Below are positions 21,401 to 31,500 of a stretch of 64,000 bases of DNA, in pieces (the first letter of the stretch is position 1; each line of letters begins with the position of its first letter). Source of the DNA: Streptomyces pactum (GTDB lineage Bacteria > Actinomycetota > Actinomycetes > Streptomycetales > Streptomycetaceae). Both the position numbers and the translations under genes were made by a program. The DNA lies in contig NZ_CP019724.1 in NCBI RefSeq assembly GCF_002005225.1, positions 2,854,501 through 2,918,500 of the forward strand, read 5' to 3'. The notes under the pieces are model-generated. The model saw only the letters and a list, made by a program, of their open reading frames with translations, was not told where the DNA came from and ran no database searches.

Positions 21401-24075
21401 TCGAGCTGGCGGTGGCCGCGGGCGATCTCGTCGAGTGCCCGCACGTCGAGGAACTGACCATGCAGGCCCCGCTCCTGCTGCCCGAAACCGGCGACCTGGA
21501 CCTCCAGCTCACCGTGAGCGCCCCGGACGGGACCGGGCGACGCGAGATCGGACTCTTCGCCCGCTGCGACGACGACATCTCGGCCGGGTCCTGGGTCCGG
21601 CACGCCACCGGCGTGCTCCGCCCCGTCGGTCCCGCCCCCGAGGAGGCCTCCGCGCTCTGGCCGCCGCACGGCGCGGAGCGCCTCGACGTGGACGATCTGT
21701 ACGAGCGGTCGGGCGACGGTCCGTTCGCCTACGGGCCGGCCTTCCACGGCCTGCGGGCCGCGTGGTCGCGCGGCCGGGAGGTCTTCGCGGAGGTTCGCCT
21801 GCCACAGGAGCTGCACGAGGAGGCGGGCGACTACCTCCTGCACCCCGCGCTGCTGGACGCGGCACTGCACGCGGTGGGTCTGGGCGAGCTGCTGGACACC
21901 GGTGGACAGCCGCTGCGCCCGTTCGCCTGGAACGCGGTGTCCCTGCACGCCACCGGGGCCACCGCCCTGCACGTGACCCTCTCCCCCGCCGGGGAGAACG
22001 CCGTGGCCCTGCACGCCGTGGACGGCACCGGCGCGCCGGTGGCCACGGTCGGTTCGCTGCTGCTGCGGCCGGTCGGCACCGGCGGCCCGGACACCGGGCG
22101 GTCCGCCACCCGTCCCTCGCTGTTCGGCATGGAGTGGACGCCCGTCCCGCTGCCCGTGCCCGACGCCGCCCCTTGGGCGGTCCTGGGCGCGGACCCGGAG
22201 CGGGCGGCGCGATGGGCGGGCTCCGAAGGCGGTGTGGAGCACCACGCCGGGGCGGCCGAGCTGACCGCGTCCCTGACCGCGTCCCCGGAAGCGGGCGGTC
22301 GGCGGCCGTCGTTCGTCGTCCTGGATCTGACGGCCGGTGACCCGGACGGCCGGGGCCCCGCGGACCTCGCCCGGGAACGCGCCGGTGCGGTGCTGGCGGC
22401 GGCACGCGCGTGGGTCTCCGAGGACCTCGACGAGCGGCTCGCGACGGTGCCGCTGGTGGTGGCCACCTCTCACGCCGTGGGCACCTCGCCCGAGGATCCG
22501 GTGACCGGGCTCGGTTCCGCCGCGCTGTGGGGACTGGTGCGCTCGATCCAGTCGGAGAACCCGGGCCGGTTCGTGCTGCTGGACCTCGACGACGACCCCG
22601 AGTCCGTGCGGGCGGTGCCGGGCGCGGTCGCGTCCGGGGAGGCAGAGATCGCCCTGCGCCAGGGTGCCGGGCTGGTGCCGCGGCTCGCCCGGACCCCGGT
22701 GGCCGAAACGCCCGGGGACGTGCCCGGCGCGGGACTCGACGCGCTCGACCCGACGGGCACGGTGCTGGTGACGGGGGCGACCGGGGGCCTCGGCGCACTC
22801 GTCGCCGCGCGGCTGGCCGAGCGGCACGGCGTACGGCACCTGCTGCTGCTCAGCAGGCGGGGCCCGGACGCGGACGGCGCGGACGAACTGCTCGCCCGGC
22901 TCGGTGAGCTGGGCGCGACGGCGACACTGGTGGCGTGCGACGCGGCGGACCGTGAGGCGCTGGCGGAGGCGCTCGGCCGGATTCCCGCCGAGCATCCGCT
23001 GACCGCCGTGGTGCACTGCGCCGGTACCGCCGAGAACGCGCTGCTGGCCGCGCTGACCCCCGAACTGATCGACCGGGTCTTCCGTCCCAAGGTGGACGCG
23101 GCGATGCATCTGCACGAGCTGACGGCCGGCCTGGACCTGTCCGCCTTCGTGCTGTTCTCCTCGATCGCGGGCACCCTCGGCGGCACCGGTCAGGGCAACT
23201 ACGCGGCGGCCAACACGTTCCTCGACGCACTCGCCCGGCACCGGCGCGGACGCGGGCTGGCGGCCACGTCGCTCGCCTGGGGGCTGTGGGAGGCCGAGCG
23301 CGGCATGGGCGGCGGTCTCACCGAGGCGGCTTCGGCGGGCACGCCCATGCGCGGGGTGTCCGCGCTGCCCTCCGCGGAGGGCCTGGAGCTGTTCGACCTC
23401 GGCTGGCACAGCGCCGAGCCGGTGCTGTTCCCGGCACGGCTGAACGGCGCCGCGCTGCGGGCCCAGGCCTCGGCCGGTTCCCTGCCGCCGGTGTTGCGGG
23501 GGCTGTTCCGCGTGCCGGGCCGACGGTCGGCGCAGGACGGGAGCCAGGACGCGGGGGCCCGGTTGCGGCGGCGCCTCGCGGAGATGGGGCCCGCTGAGCG
23601 GCGGGACGCCGTGCTGGCGCTCGTACGCGACCTGATCGCCGCCGTGCTGGGACACGCCTTCGCGGACCGGATCGAGACCGACCGGCCCTTCCGCGACCTC
23701 GGGTTCACCTCGCTCACCGCCGTGGAGTTGCGCAACCAGCTCAACGCCGTCACCGGCCTGCGCCTGCCCGTCAGCCTGGTCTTCGACTACCCGACGCTGG
23801 GCGAGTTGGTGACCCTGCTGGTGGGCAAGCTGTGCCCGGACGGTGCGACGCAGGCGGGCGGGACGCCCGAGGCCGACCGGGAAGCAGCCGTGCGGCGCGC
23901 TCTGTCGTCCATTCCGCTGGACCGGCTGCGGGAGCACGGCCTCCTCGACACGCTGCTCGCCCTGTCGGGTGACGGCCCGACGGCCGGGTCCGAGGCGGCC
24001 GACCGCAGCGAGGAGATCAAGTCCATGGACGTGGCGGCGCTCCTCGCGATGGCCAGGAGCACGACGTCACAGTGA
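18457..24075 (+). CDS. olmA7: Modular PKS, oligomycin module 12
   Basis: 1872 residues, one module. It opens with a class 1a N-terminal docking helix ([12 protein letters not shown]). Then KS (Cys206), AT (Ser659 in GHSQG; YASH 760-763, methylmalonyl), DH (His968 in an HxxxGxxxxP motif, Asp1134), KR (NADPH loop from 1434, Tyr1582) and ACP (Ser1752 in LGFTSL, where GFDSL is usual). The tail ([20 protein letters not shown] ... [13 protein letters not shown]) is the other docking class and fits the module 13-15 protein. It should install the C12 methyl and C13 hydroxyl; the DH looks intact yet the product keeps the hydroxyl. KR12 lacks the LDD Asp (reads AEN). AAGGAG precedes the ATG, 44 bp after the previous gene. 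Numbering A7 is from memory. Confidence 0.93.
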   Translation: MSDEEKVRDYLKRAVAEARGLQHRLREVEDKAREPIAVVGMACRFPGGVRTPEDLWRMVAQGDDAIAGFPADRGWDVDRLYRSDAQESGASTTLEGGFLEGAGDFDGDFFGISPREALATDPQQRLLLESSWEALERSQVDPRSLRGSATGVFFGGTGGDFAGLLAASPQALDGYMLTGTSSSVLSGRVSYLLGLTGPAVTVDTACSSSLVSVHLATQALRKDEISLALAGGVSVLATPGAFPEFSRQGGLAADGRCKAFAASADGTGWGEGVGVLVLERLSDALRAGRPVLAVLRESGINQDGASNGLTAPSGPAQRRLILRTLDNAGLATADVDLVEAHGTGTKLGDPIEARALLATYGQDRPADRPLYLGSVKSNIGHTQYAAGVSGVIKTVMALRHGVMPKTLHVDEPTPHVDWSAGAVELLTENRPWPPADRPRRAAVSSFGVSGTNAHVILEEAPQAGPVEPEAESGVAPVSSPVVPWALSGRTEAALRAQAARLVEHLERDPDASWLDVGCSLVRTRSAFEQRAVVLGAGREELLAGVRAVAGGTHAPGVVTGRAADCGVVFVFPGQGSQWVGMGRELWDASPVFAESMVACERALAPFTDWSLRDVVFRDGDDPLWARVDVVQPVLWAVMVSLAAVWRSFGVEPAAVVGHSQGEVAAACVAGGLSLQDGARVVAVRSRLVRERLSGRGGMGSVALPVAEVEERLAGFGGRVGVAAVNGPSSVVVSGETEALEALLAQCEEEGVRARRIAVDYASHSAQVDALNEDLLAELAEIRPQSSSVAFYSTVTGEQADTAGVDAAYWLRNMRETVAFEAAVRTAVDEGNRTLLEISPHPVVVMAVQEVIDGMGVAAHVSGSVRRDDAGADRLLASLAEAYAAGAPVDWTRLFRGTDARPVDLPTYAFQRERYWLRPPASGSGDVTAAGLRSPGHPLLGAAVEPAESDGLILTGRLSLRDHPWLADHRVMGTVPLPGTAFVELAVAAGDLVECPHVEELTMQAPLLLPETGDLDLQLTVSAPDGTGRREIGLFARCDDDISAGSWVRHATGVLRPVGPAPEEASALWPPHGAERLDVDDLYERSGDGPFAYGPAFHGLRAAWSRGREVFAEVRLPQELHEEAGDYLLHPALLDAALHAVGLGELLDTGGQPLRPFAWNAVSLHATGATALHVTLSPAGENAVALHAVDGTGAPVATVGSLLLRPVGTGGPDTGRSATRPSLFGMEWTPVPLPVPDAAPWAVLGADPERAARWAGSEGGVEHHAGAAELTASLTASPEAGGRRPSFVVLDLTAGDPDGRGPADLARERAGAVLAAARAWVSEDLDERLATVPLVVATSHAVGTSPEDPVTGLGSAALWGLVRSIQSENPGRFVLLDLDDDPESVRAVPGAVASGEAEIALRQGAGLVPRLARTPVAETPGDVPGAGLDALDPTGTVLVTGATGGLGALVAARLAERHGVRHLLLLSRRGPDADGADELLARLGELGATATLVACDAADREALAEALGRIPAEHPLTAVVHCAGTAENALLAALTPELIDRVFRPKVDAAMHLHELTAGLDLSAFVLFSSIAGTLGGTGQGNYAAANTFLDALARHRRGRGLAATSLAWGLWEAERGMGGGLTEAASAGTPMRGVSALPSAEGLELFDLGWHSAEPVLFPARLNGAALRAQASAGSLPPVLRGLFRVPGRRSAQDGSQDAGARLRRRLAEMGPAERRDAVLALVRDLIAAVLGHAFADRIETDRPFRDLGFTSLTAVELRNQLNAVTGLRLPVSLVFDYPTLGELVTLLVGKLCPDGATQAGGTPEADREAAVRRALSSIPLDRLREHGLLDTLLALSGDGPTAGSEAADRSEEIKSMDVAALLAMARSTTSQ
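19810..20791 (+). repeat. KS-AT linker/AT block of module 12, inverted copy in module 14
   Basis: A 982-bp block nearly identical, without length change, to 43651-44632 on the other strand. Few differences are seen, including a His/Arg and a Thr/Ser change. The coding strand is G/T-rich with many TTG, GGT and CGT codons. Confidence 0.9.
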
Positions 24076-24081
24076 CGCGGC

Positions 24082-24135
24082 GGCCCCGCTCGCCGTCCCG
24101 TCGGGTTTGCCACCGGCGGCACGGCGAGTGGGGCC
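24082..24135 (+). terminator. Hairpin after the module 12 PKS gene
   Basis: A 15-bp stem (24082-24096 / 24121-24135) with a single G-T pair and a 24-nt loop, 6 bp after the stop. It suggests that the P450 gene downstream has its own promoter in 24136-24223, where I could not fix one. Confidence 0.65.
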
Positions 24136-24236
24136 CCTTAGGGGGCGGGTCTAGGGGCTGGGCGTGCATAGCCTGCGAGAAGCCGCGGACCCGCCCTCAC
24201 GCGTTTCGAAACCTTCACGAGTCAGGAGAGCATGTC

Positions 24237-25451
24237 ATGGCCGAAGCGCCTTCCGAGCCCATAGCGTTCCCCTTCCCCGAGCCGCCCTCCGTCCGTGACC
24301 TGCCCCCCGAGCTGGCCGAGATCCGTGACGGCGAGTCCGTCGTGGAGGTGAAGTTCCCCGACGGCATCTCCGGCTGGATGGTGACCAAGCACGCCGACGT
24401 CCGCAAGGTGCTCGTCGACTCCCGGTTCAGCAGCAAGGTCATGGCCAGTGCGGCCGCGAGCATGTCGGAGACCGAGACCGGCAAGCTGATGAACGAGTCC
24501 CTCGTCGGCATGGACGCGCCGGAGCACACCCGGCTGCGCAAGCTGGTCACCCGGGCCTTCACCGCGCGCAAGGTCGAGCAGCTACGGCCTCGCGTCGCCG
24601 AGTTGGTCGCCGAGTTGCTGGACGAGATGGAGAACCAGCCGCGACCGGTCGACCTGGTCAAGGCGTTCTCCGTGCCGCTGCCGGTCCGGGTGATCTGCGA
24701 GCTGCTCGGCGTGCCGGCCAAGGACCAGGAGACGTTCCACGCCTGGTCCAACGCCCTGCTCGGGGACTGGAGCCAGGTCGTGGAGAAGGAGGCCGCGACC
24801 GTCTCCCTGGTGGGGTACTTCGGTGAACTCATCGCCGCCAAGCGGGAGAACCCGGCCGACGACCTGATCACCGCGCTGATCAAGGTGAGCGAGGAGGACC
24901 CGACGCTCACCGACCGCGAGATCACCGCGCTGAGCATCGGTATCCTCAGCGCCGGCCACGAGACGACCGCCAATCAGATCAGCATGTTCCTGGTGCACCT
25001 GCTGAACGATCGCGACCAGCTCGAGGAGGTACGCGCGAACCCGGAAGCGCTGCCGCGTGCCATCGACGAGCTGCTGCGGTTCGTGCCGCTCACCACGACC
25101 GGCGGCATCATCCCCCGGCTGACCACCGCCGAGGTGGAGCTGAGCAACGGCAAGGTGCTGCCGGCGGGCGCCGTCGTCCTGCCCGCGGTCGCCACCGCCA
25201 ACCGGGACCCCGAGGTCTTCGCGGACGGGGAACTGCTGGATCTGGGCCGTGAGCACAATCCCCACCTGGCCTTCGGCGCCGGTATCCATCACTGCCTGGG
25301 CGCCCAGCTCGCCCGTATCGAGCTCCAGGAGGCATTCAAGGCGCTGCTGGAGCGCCTGCCGTCGTTGCGACTGGCGGTCCCCGAGTCGGAGCTGCGGCTC
25401 AAGAGCGCTTCGATCATCCGCGGTCTCGAAAGCCTGCCCATCACCTGGTAG
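24237..25451 (+). CDS. olmB: Cytochrome P450, oligomycin C12 hydroxylase (CYP107W1 type)
   Basis: 404-residue soluble class I P450. The oxygen-activation motif is AGHETT (239-244), ExxR is E278-R281, and the heme loop [10 protein letters not shown] has Cys353 as ligand. The start is the ATG at 24237, 8 bp after AGGAG. With this start Trp178 falls in LLGDWSQ; Trp178 is the substrate-contact residue reported, as I recall, for S. avermitilis CYP107W1 with oligomycin A. It should convert oligomycin C to A by hydroxylating C12. Redox partners are not in the window. It follows the module 12 PKS gene but is set off by a hairpin, and it is convergent with the thioesterase PKS gene. Confidence 0.94.
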   Translation: MAEAPSEPIAFPFPEPPSVRDLPPELAEIRDGESVVEVKFPDGISGWMVTKHADVRKVLVDSRFSSKVMASAAASMSETETGKLMNESLVGMDAPEHTRLRKLVTRAFTARKVEQLRPRVAELVAELLDEMENQPRPVDLVKAFSVPLPVRVICELLGVPAKDQETFHAWSNALLGDWSQVVEKEAATVSLVGYFGELIAAKRENPADDLITALIKVSEEDPTLTDREITALSIGILSAGHETTANQISMFLVHLLNDRDQLEEVRANPEALPRAIDELLRFVPLTTTGGIIPRLTTAEVELSNGKVLPAGAVVLPAVATANRDPEVFADGELLDLGREHNPHLAFGAGIHHCLGAQLARIELQEAFKALLERLPSLRLAVPESELRLKSASIIRGLESLPITW

Positions 25452-25462
25452 GCGGTGCGACG

Positions 25463-25503
25463 GCGAAGGGCCCGGCAGGCGACGCGCCTGCCGGGCCCTT
25501 CGC
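25463..25503. terminator. Strong hairpin after olmB
   Basis: A perfect 18-bp stem (25463-25480 / 25486-25503) with loop GACGC, 11 bp after the P450 stop. The stem core CCCGGCAGGC also occurs in the hairpin at 4452-4486. Confidence 0.85.
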
Positions 25504-25529
25504 GGTGTCCGGGTTCCTCCACCGCGGGC

Positions 25530-25569
25530 CGACGGGCCGTGTTCCCCACGCGGGGAACACGGCCCGTCG
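25530..25569. terminator. Strong hairpin after the thioesterase PKS gene
   Basis: A perfect 18-bp stem (25530-25547 / 25552-25569) with loop ACGC, 27 bp downstream of the minus-strand PKS stop. With the hairpin at 25463-25503 it insulates two convergent units. Confidence 0.85.
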
Positions 25570-25596
25570 TGCACGGCGGTCACACCGCCGGGCGGA

Positions 25597-28500
25597 CTAC
25601 CGCTCCTGCCCGGTCAGCCACTCGTGCACGGCCGCCGCGGTGACGTCCCCGTGGCCCTCCAGCATCGTGTAGTGGTTACCCGGTACGTCGACGGCGTCGT
25701 GCGGCAGCGGCCACGCGGCCTGCCACTGCTCGGCCGGCGGCTGCTCCTGCCCCGGTTCCAGGCCGTAGCACTCGGAGGCCCGCACCAGCAGCGTCGGAGT
25801 GGAGATCTCCCGGGGCCGCCAGTGCTCGAACATCCCGAAGTACGCGGCCATCGCCGTCAGGCGCGTCCCGGTCATCCGGCCGAAGTCCTTCTCCAGGTCC
25901 AGGGATTTCGCCTCCAGCACGGGCGTGATGTAGGAGGTGGCGTCGTAGCCCGCCAGGTAGCTGTCGATCAGCACCAGGCCCTCCGGCGACCGGCCGCGCT
26001 CCTCCAGCCGGGCCGTCACCTCGTGGGCGACGCGAGCGCCGGAGGACCGCCCGGTCAACGCGAACGGCTCGTCGCCGACCAGGTCCTCGATGAGACGTAC
26101 GGCGTAGTCGGCGGCCGCGTCCACGTCGGCGGCGACCGGCTGCCCGGTGACGAAGCCGGGGAGCATCAGCGACCACACGTCCCGCATGCCGCGCAGTGGT
26201 GCCGCCATGGCGACCAGTTCCTGGTTGCTCGCCCACACGGACTGCGACGGGAACCCGATGATCTTCGGGTGCCGATCGCCTTCCCCGAGCCTGACGAGGG
26301 CCGGCCCGTTGCGCACCTCCTCGGGGTCGCGGTAGCTCGGCCGCAGATCGACCGAGTTGCGCAGCACGATGTGTCCGATGTCGAGCCGGCCCAGTTCGAC
26401 GGCGCGCCGGTACAGCGCCTCCACCCCGTTGACGACGGCGAGGTCGTCGTTCCGCCCGGTCCCGCCGGCCGCGGCGGTGTCCTGGCCCCGGTCGCTCGCG
26501 ACTTCGCCGGACGCGGCGGCTGGGGCGGTCGTGGTGCGCAGTTCACCGCTGATCGCGGCGGCGAGTTCGGCGGGCGTCGGGTGGTCGAAGACGACCGTGG
26601 ACGGCAGGCGGAGCCCGGTGCGTTCGTTGAGCCGGTTGCGCAGTTCCACCGAGGTGAGCGAGTCGAAGCCCAGCTCGACGAACCCGTCGGTGTCGTCGAC
26701 TTCCTCGGCTCCGCCGTGTCCGAGTACGTCGGCGACCTCGCCGCGGACCAGGTCCGTCAGTACGGTCAGCCGCTCGGGCTCGGCCGCCCGTGCGAGTCGC
26801 TCGTGCAGCCGGGAGGTGGCCCGCGTGTCCGACCGGGTGGCCCGGCGCTGCGGGGCGCGGACCAGGCCGCGCAGCAGCGGGGGTATCTGCTGCTCGTCGG
26901 CCGCCCGTGCGGCGGCGGTGTTCAGCCGTATCGGCACCAGGAGGGGATCGGTGCCCGCCGCGAGGGCCTGGTCGAATACCGCCATGCCCGTCTCCGCCGT
27001 GAAGGGGCCGACCCCGCCGCGGGCCATCCGGGCGCGTTCGGCCCGGCCGAGGCCGGCGCCCATGCCGCCGGGCTGCTCCCACCAGCCCCAGGCCAGTGCG
27101 GTGCCGGGCAGTCCGGCGTCGCGCCGGTGGGCGGCGAGGGCGTCCAGGAACGCGTTGGCGGCGGCGTAGTTGGCCTGCCCCTGACTGCCAAGGAGTCCGG
27201 CAGCGGAGGAGAACAGCACGAACTCCCGCAGTGGTGCCCCTTCGGTCAGCTCGTGCAGGTGCCAGGCCGCGTCGGCCTTGGCCCGCAGCACGGCGTCGAG
27301 TCCGTCCGGCGTGAGCGACTCGACGGTGGCGTCGGCCAGCACACCCGAGGTGTGGACGACGCCGGTCAGCGGACGGTCGGCCGGGATGTCCCCGAGCATC
27401 GCGGCGAGCGCATCGCGGTCCGCGACGTCGCAGGCCACGATCCGTGCGTCGGCGCCCAGTCCGGTCAGTTCGTCCAGCAGCGCGGCCGCGCCTGGGGCGT
27501 CGTCCCCGCTGCGGCTGGCCAGGACCAGGTGGCGTACGCCGTGGGCGGCCACGAGATGGCGTGCGACCACGGCGCCCAGGGCGCCGGTGCCGCCGGTGAC
27601 CAGCACGGTGCCGTCGGGTCCGAAGCCCGGTTCGGTCCGGGGCGGCGTGGTGTGCCGGGCCAGCCTGGGCACGGTCGCGGTGCCCGCGCGCAGGGCGAGC
27701 TGCGGCTCACCGGTGGCGAGCGCCTGGGGCAGCGCCCGGTAGGACGCCTGGTCGTCGTCGATGTCGACCAGCACGATCCGGTCCGGGTGCTCCGACTGCG
27801 CCGCGCGCACCAGGCCCCAGACCGCCGCGGCCGCCGGGTCCCCGGTACGGTCCTGGTCGTCTGCCGCGACCGCGCCCCGGGTGAGCAGCACCAGCCGGGA
27901 TCGTGTGAGACGGGCGTCGGCGAGCCAGTGGTGGAGCACCTCCAGCACCCGGCGTACGACGTCGTGGGTGGCCGCGACGACGCCGCCCTGATCGCCGCCG
28001 ATGCAGGACATGGCGACCACCGCGGGTACGGGCACGCCCGTTTCCAGGCTGTCGGCCAGGGACTGCGGGTCGAGGTAGGGCGTGCCGGTGAGGCCCGCCT
28101 CCACCAGCCGCGGCCGGATCTCCAGGGGGTCGAATCCGAGCATCGCCCACTCCCCGGGGGCTTGTCGGGTTCCCAGGGGCAGCGCGGTCCACTTCAGGCC
28201 GAACAACGCGTCCTGCCTCGGTGCCGAGGCGGTGAACTGCTCCAGTGCGGGGTCCCGCATCGCCAGCGAGTCGACCGTGGCGATCGGCAGGCCGATGTCG
28301 TCGGTCACCGCGACGGACACCTCGCTGCGCCCGGCCGGGGCCAGGTGGACTCGTGCGACCGTGGCGTGGGTGGCGTGCAGGTTGACTCCGGTCCAGACGA
28401 AGGGCATGCCTCCCTTGATCGGTTCGCGGTCGGCCGTGCCGCCGAGGACGCCGAGCGCCAGCGGCTGCAGTGCCGCGTCCAGCAGCGCCGGGTGCACCCC

Positions 28501-31500
28501 GAACCCGTCGTTCGCGTCCCCCGCCTCCTCCGGGAGGCGGACCTCGGCGAACAGCTCACCGTCCCTGGTCCACAGGGCGCGAAGGCCCTGGAACACCGGT
28601 CCGTAGGTGAAGCCCGCCTCGGCCATGGTCGAGTAGAAGTCGTCGACCGCGATCTCCGTCGAGCCCGCGGGCGGCCATACCTCCGTCACGGCGCCGGGTT
28701 CGGCTCCCCGGTGCTCAGTCAGCACGCCGGTGGCGTTGCGCAGCCACGGCTCGCCTTCGCCCCCGTCGTCGGACCGCGAGTGGACGGTGATACTCCGTCG
28801 ACCGGTCTCGTCGAGTCCTCCGACGACCACCTGGACCGCGCGCCCGCCCTGTTCACCCAGGATCAGCGGGGCCTCCAGGGTGAGTTCCTCGATCCGTTCG
28901 CATCCCACCTGGCCGCCGGCGTGCAACGCCAGTTCCGCGAACGCGGTGCCCGGCAGGAGGGCTGTGCCCAACAGGGCGTGGTGGGCGATCCACGGCTGTG
29001 CCGCCAGGGTGAGCCTGCTGGTGAACAGGAAGCCGTCCGAGCCGGGCAGCGGCACCCCGGCGCCGAGCAGCGGGTGGCCGGTCGCCGTGAGGCCGAGGGT
29101 GACGGGATCACCGCTGCCGGTGGCGAGGGAGTCGAGCCAGTACCGCTTGTGCTGGAAGGCGTAGGTGGGCAGGTCCACCATGCGAGCGCCGGTACCGGCG
29201 TACAGCGCGGTCCAGTCGACGGACGCGCCGGCCACGTGGATCCGGCCGAGTGCGCGCGCCAGGCTCTCCGTGTCGGGGCGTTCGGGGTGCAGGGCGGGGG
29301 CGCACACGGCCTCGGTGCCGGCGTGGTCGAGGACCTCCTCGACCATCGCGGTCAGCGGACCCGCCGGGCCCAGTTCCAGGAACGTGTCCACACCCCGGCC
29401 CGACGCGGTGGTGACGCAGTCGGCGAAGCGGACCGCCTCGCGGACCTGCCGCACCCAGTATTCGGGCGTGGTCAGTTCCGCGCCCGCCGTCCCGCCGGTG
29501 AGGTTGGAGATCACCGGGATCGCGGCGGAACGGAACTCCACGCCCCTGAGCACCTCGGCGAACTCGGCCAGCATCGGCTCCATCCGCGCCGAGTGGAACG
29601 CGTGGGACACCGACAGCCGCCTGGTCCGCCGGCCCGCACCGGCCAGCGACTCCGCCAGCTCCAGCACCGGACCCTCATCACCCGACAGCACCAGCGACCG
29701 CGGCCCGTTCACCGCCGCCACCGAAACCCCCGCCGGCAACACCCCCAACTCGTCCTCGGCCACCTCCACCGCCACCATCGCCCCACCGGAAGGCAACCCC
29801 TGCATCAACCGGCCCCGCGCCACCACCACCCGGCACGCGTCCGCCAACGACCACACCCCGGCCACATGAGCCGCCGCCAGCTCACCGACGGAATGCCCCA
29901 CCAGCACATCCGCCCGCACACCCCACGAGGCGACCAGCTCGAACAGCGCCACCTCCAACGCGAACAACGCCGGCTGCGCCCACTCGGTCCGCGCCAGCAC
30001 CGCCTCGTCACCGCCGAACACGACCTCCTTCAACGGCCGCTCCAGCATCAGGTCCAGATGCCCGCACACCCGGTCGAAAGCCCCGGCGAAGACCGGGTAC
30101 GCCTCGTACAGCTCCCGCCCCATACCGGCCCGCTGGGCACCCTGACCGGTGAACAGCAACGCCGTCCCACCCTCACCGGCCACACCCCGCACCACACCCG
30201 AGGCACTCTCCCCCTCGGCCAGCGCCTCCAGCCCGGCCAGGAACCCACCCGGCTCCCGCCCGGTCAGCACCGCCCGGTGCTCCAGAACCGCACGCGAAAC
30301 CGCCAGCGACCAGCCCACGTCCACCGGGCTGAGGCCGGGCCGGTCCCTGAGACGGTCCCGCAGCCGCGCGGCCTGTGCGCGCAGTGCCTCCTCGCTCCGG
30401 CCGGAGATCACCCACGGGGTCACCGGCAGCGCGGCGGGCGGCGCCGCGCCGTCGGCCGGGTCCGCCGGAGGGTCGGTCCGAGGGGGCTGTTCCAGGATGA
30501 CGTGTGCGTTGGTGCCGCTGATCCCGAACGAGGAGACACCCGCCCGGCGGGGCCGTCCCGTCTCCGGCCACTGCCTGGCCTCGGTCAGCAGCTCCACCGC
30601 GCCCGCCGACCAGTCCACCTCCCGCGACGGCGCGTCCACGTGCAACGTCGCCGGCATCACCCCGTGCCGCAGCGCCAGCACCGACTTGATCAGGCCCGCG
30701 ACACCGGCGGCGTACTGGGTGTGCCCGATGTTCGACTTCACCGAGCCCAGCAGCAACGGCCGGTCGTCCGCGCGGTCCTGGCCGTAGGTCGCCAGCAGCG
30801 CCTGCGCCTCGATCGGATCACCCAGACTCGTCCCCGTACCGTGCGCCTCCACCAGGTCCACATCGGCCGGTGACAGCCCCGCCGACGCCAACGCCTGCCG
30901 GATCACCCGCTGCTGCGACGGACCGTTCGGCGCCGTCAGACCATTCGACGCACCGTCCGAATTGACCGCCGAACCCCGCACCACCGCCAGGACGGGACGC
31001 CCGTCCCGCACCGCGTCGGACAGCCGCTGCACGGCGAGCACACCGACACCCTCGCCCCAGCCGGTGCCGTCCGCCCCGTCGGCGAACGCCTTGCACCGCC
31101 CGTCGGGGGCCAGACCGCCCTGCCGCTGGAACTCCACGAACGCGCCCGGTGTCGCCATCACGGTGACACCGCCCGCGAGGGCCAGGTCGCATTCGCCGCT
31201 GCGCAGGGCCTGTGCAGCGAGGTGCAGGGTCACCAGAGAGGAGGAGCACGCCGTGTCCACGGTGACGGCAGGCCCCTCGATGCCGAGCACGTAGGCGACC
31301 CGGCCGGACATCACGCTGCCCGAGGCACCGGTGAGCGCGTAACCGCCGCTCGCCTCGGCGGAGTTCATCAGTACGGTCGTGTACTCCTGGGTGGTGCCGC
31401 CGACGAAGACACCGGTACGGCTGCCGCGCAGGGCGAGCGGGTCGAAGCCGGCCCGCTCCAGCGCCTCCCACGACGTCTCCAGCAGCAGCCGCTGCTGCGG

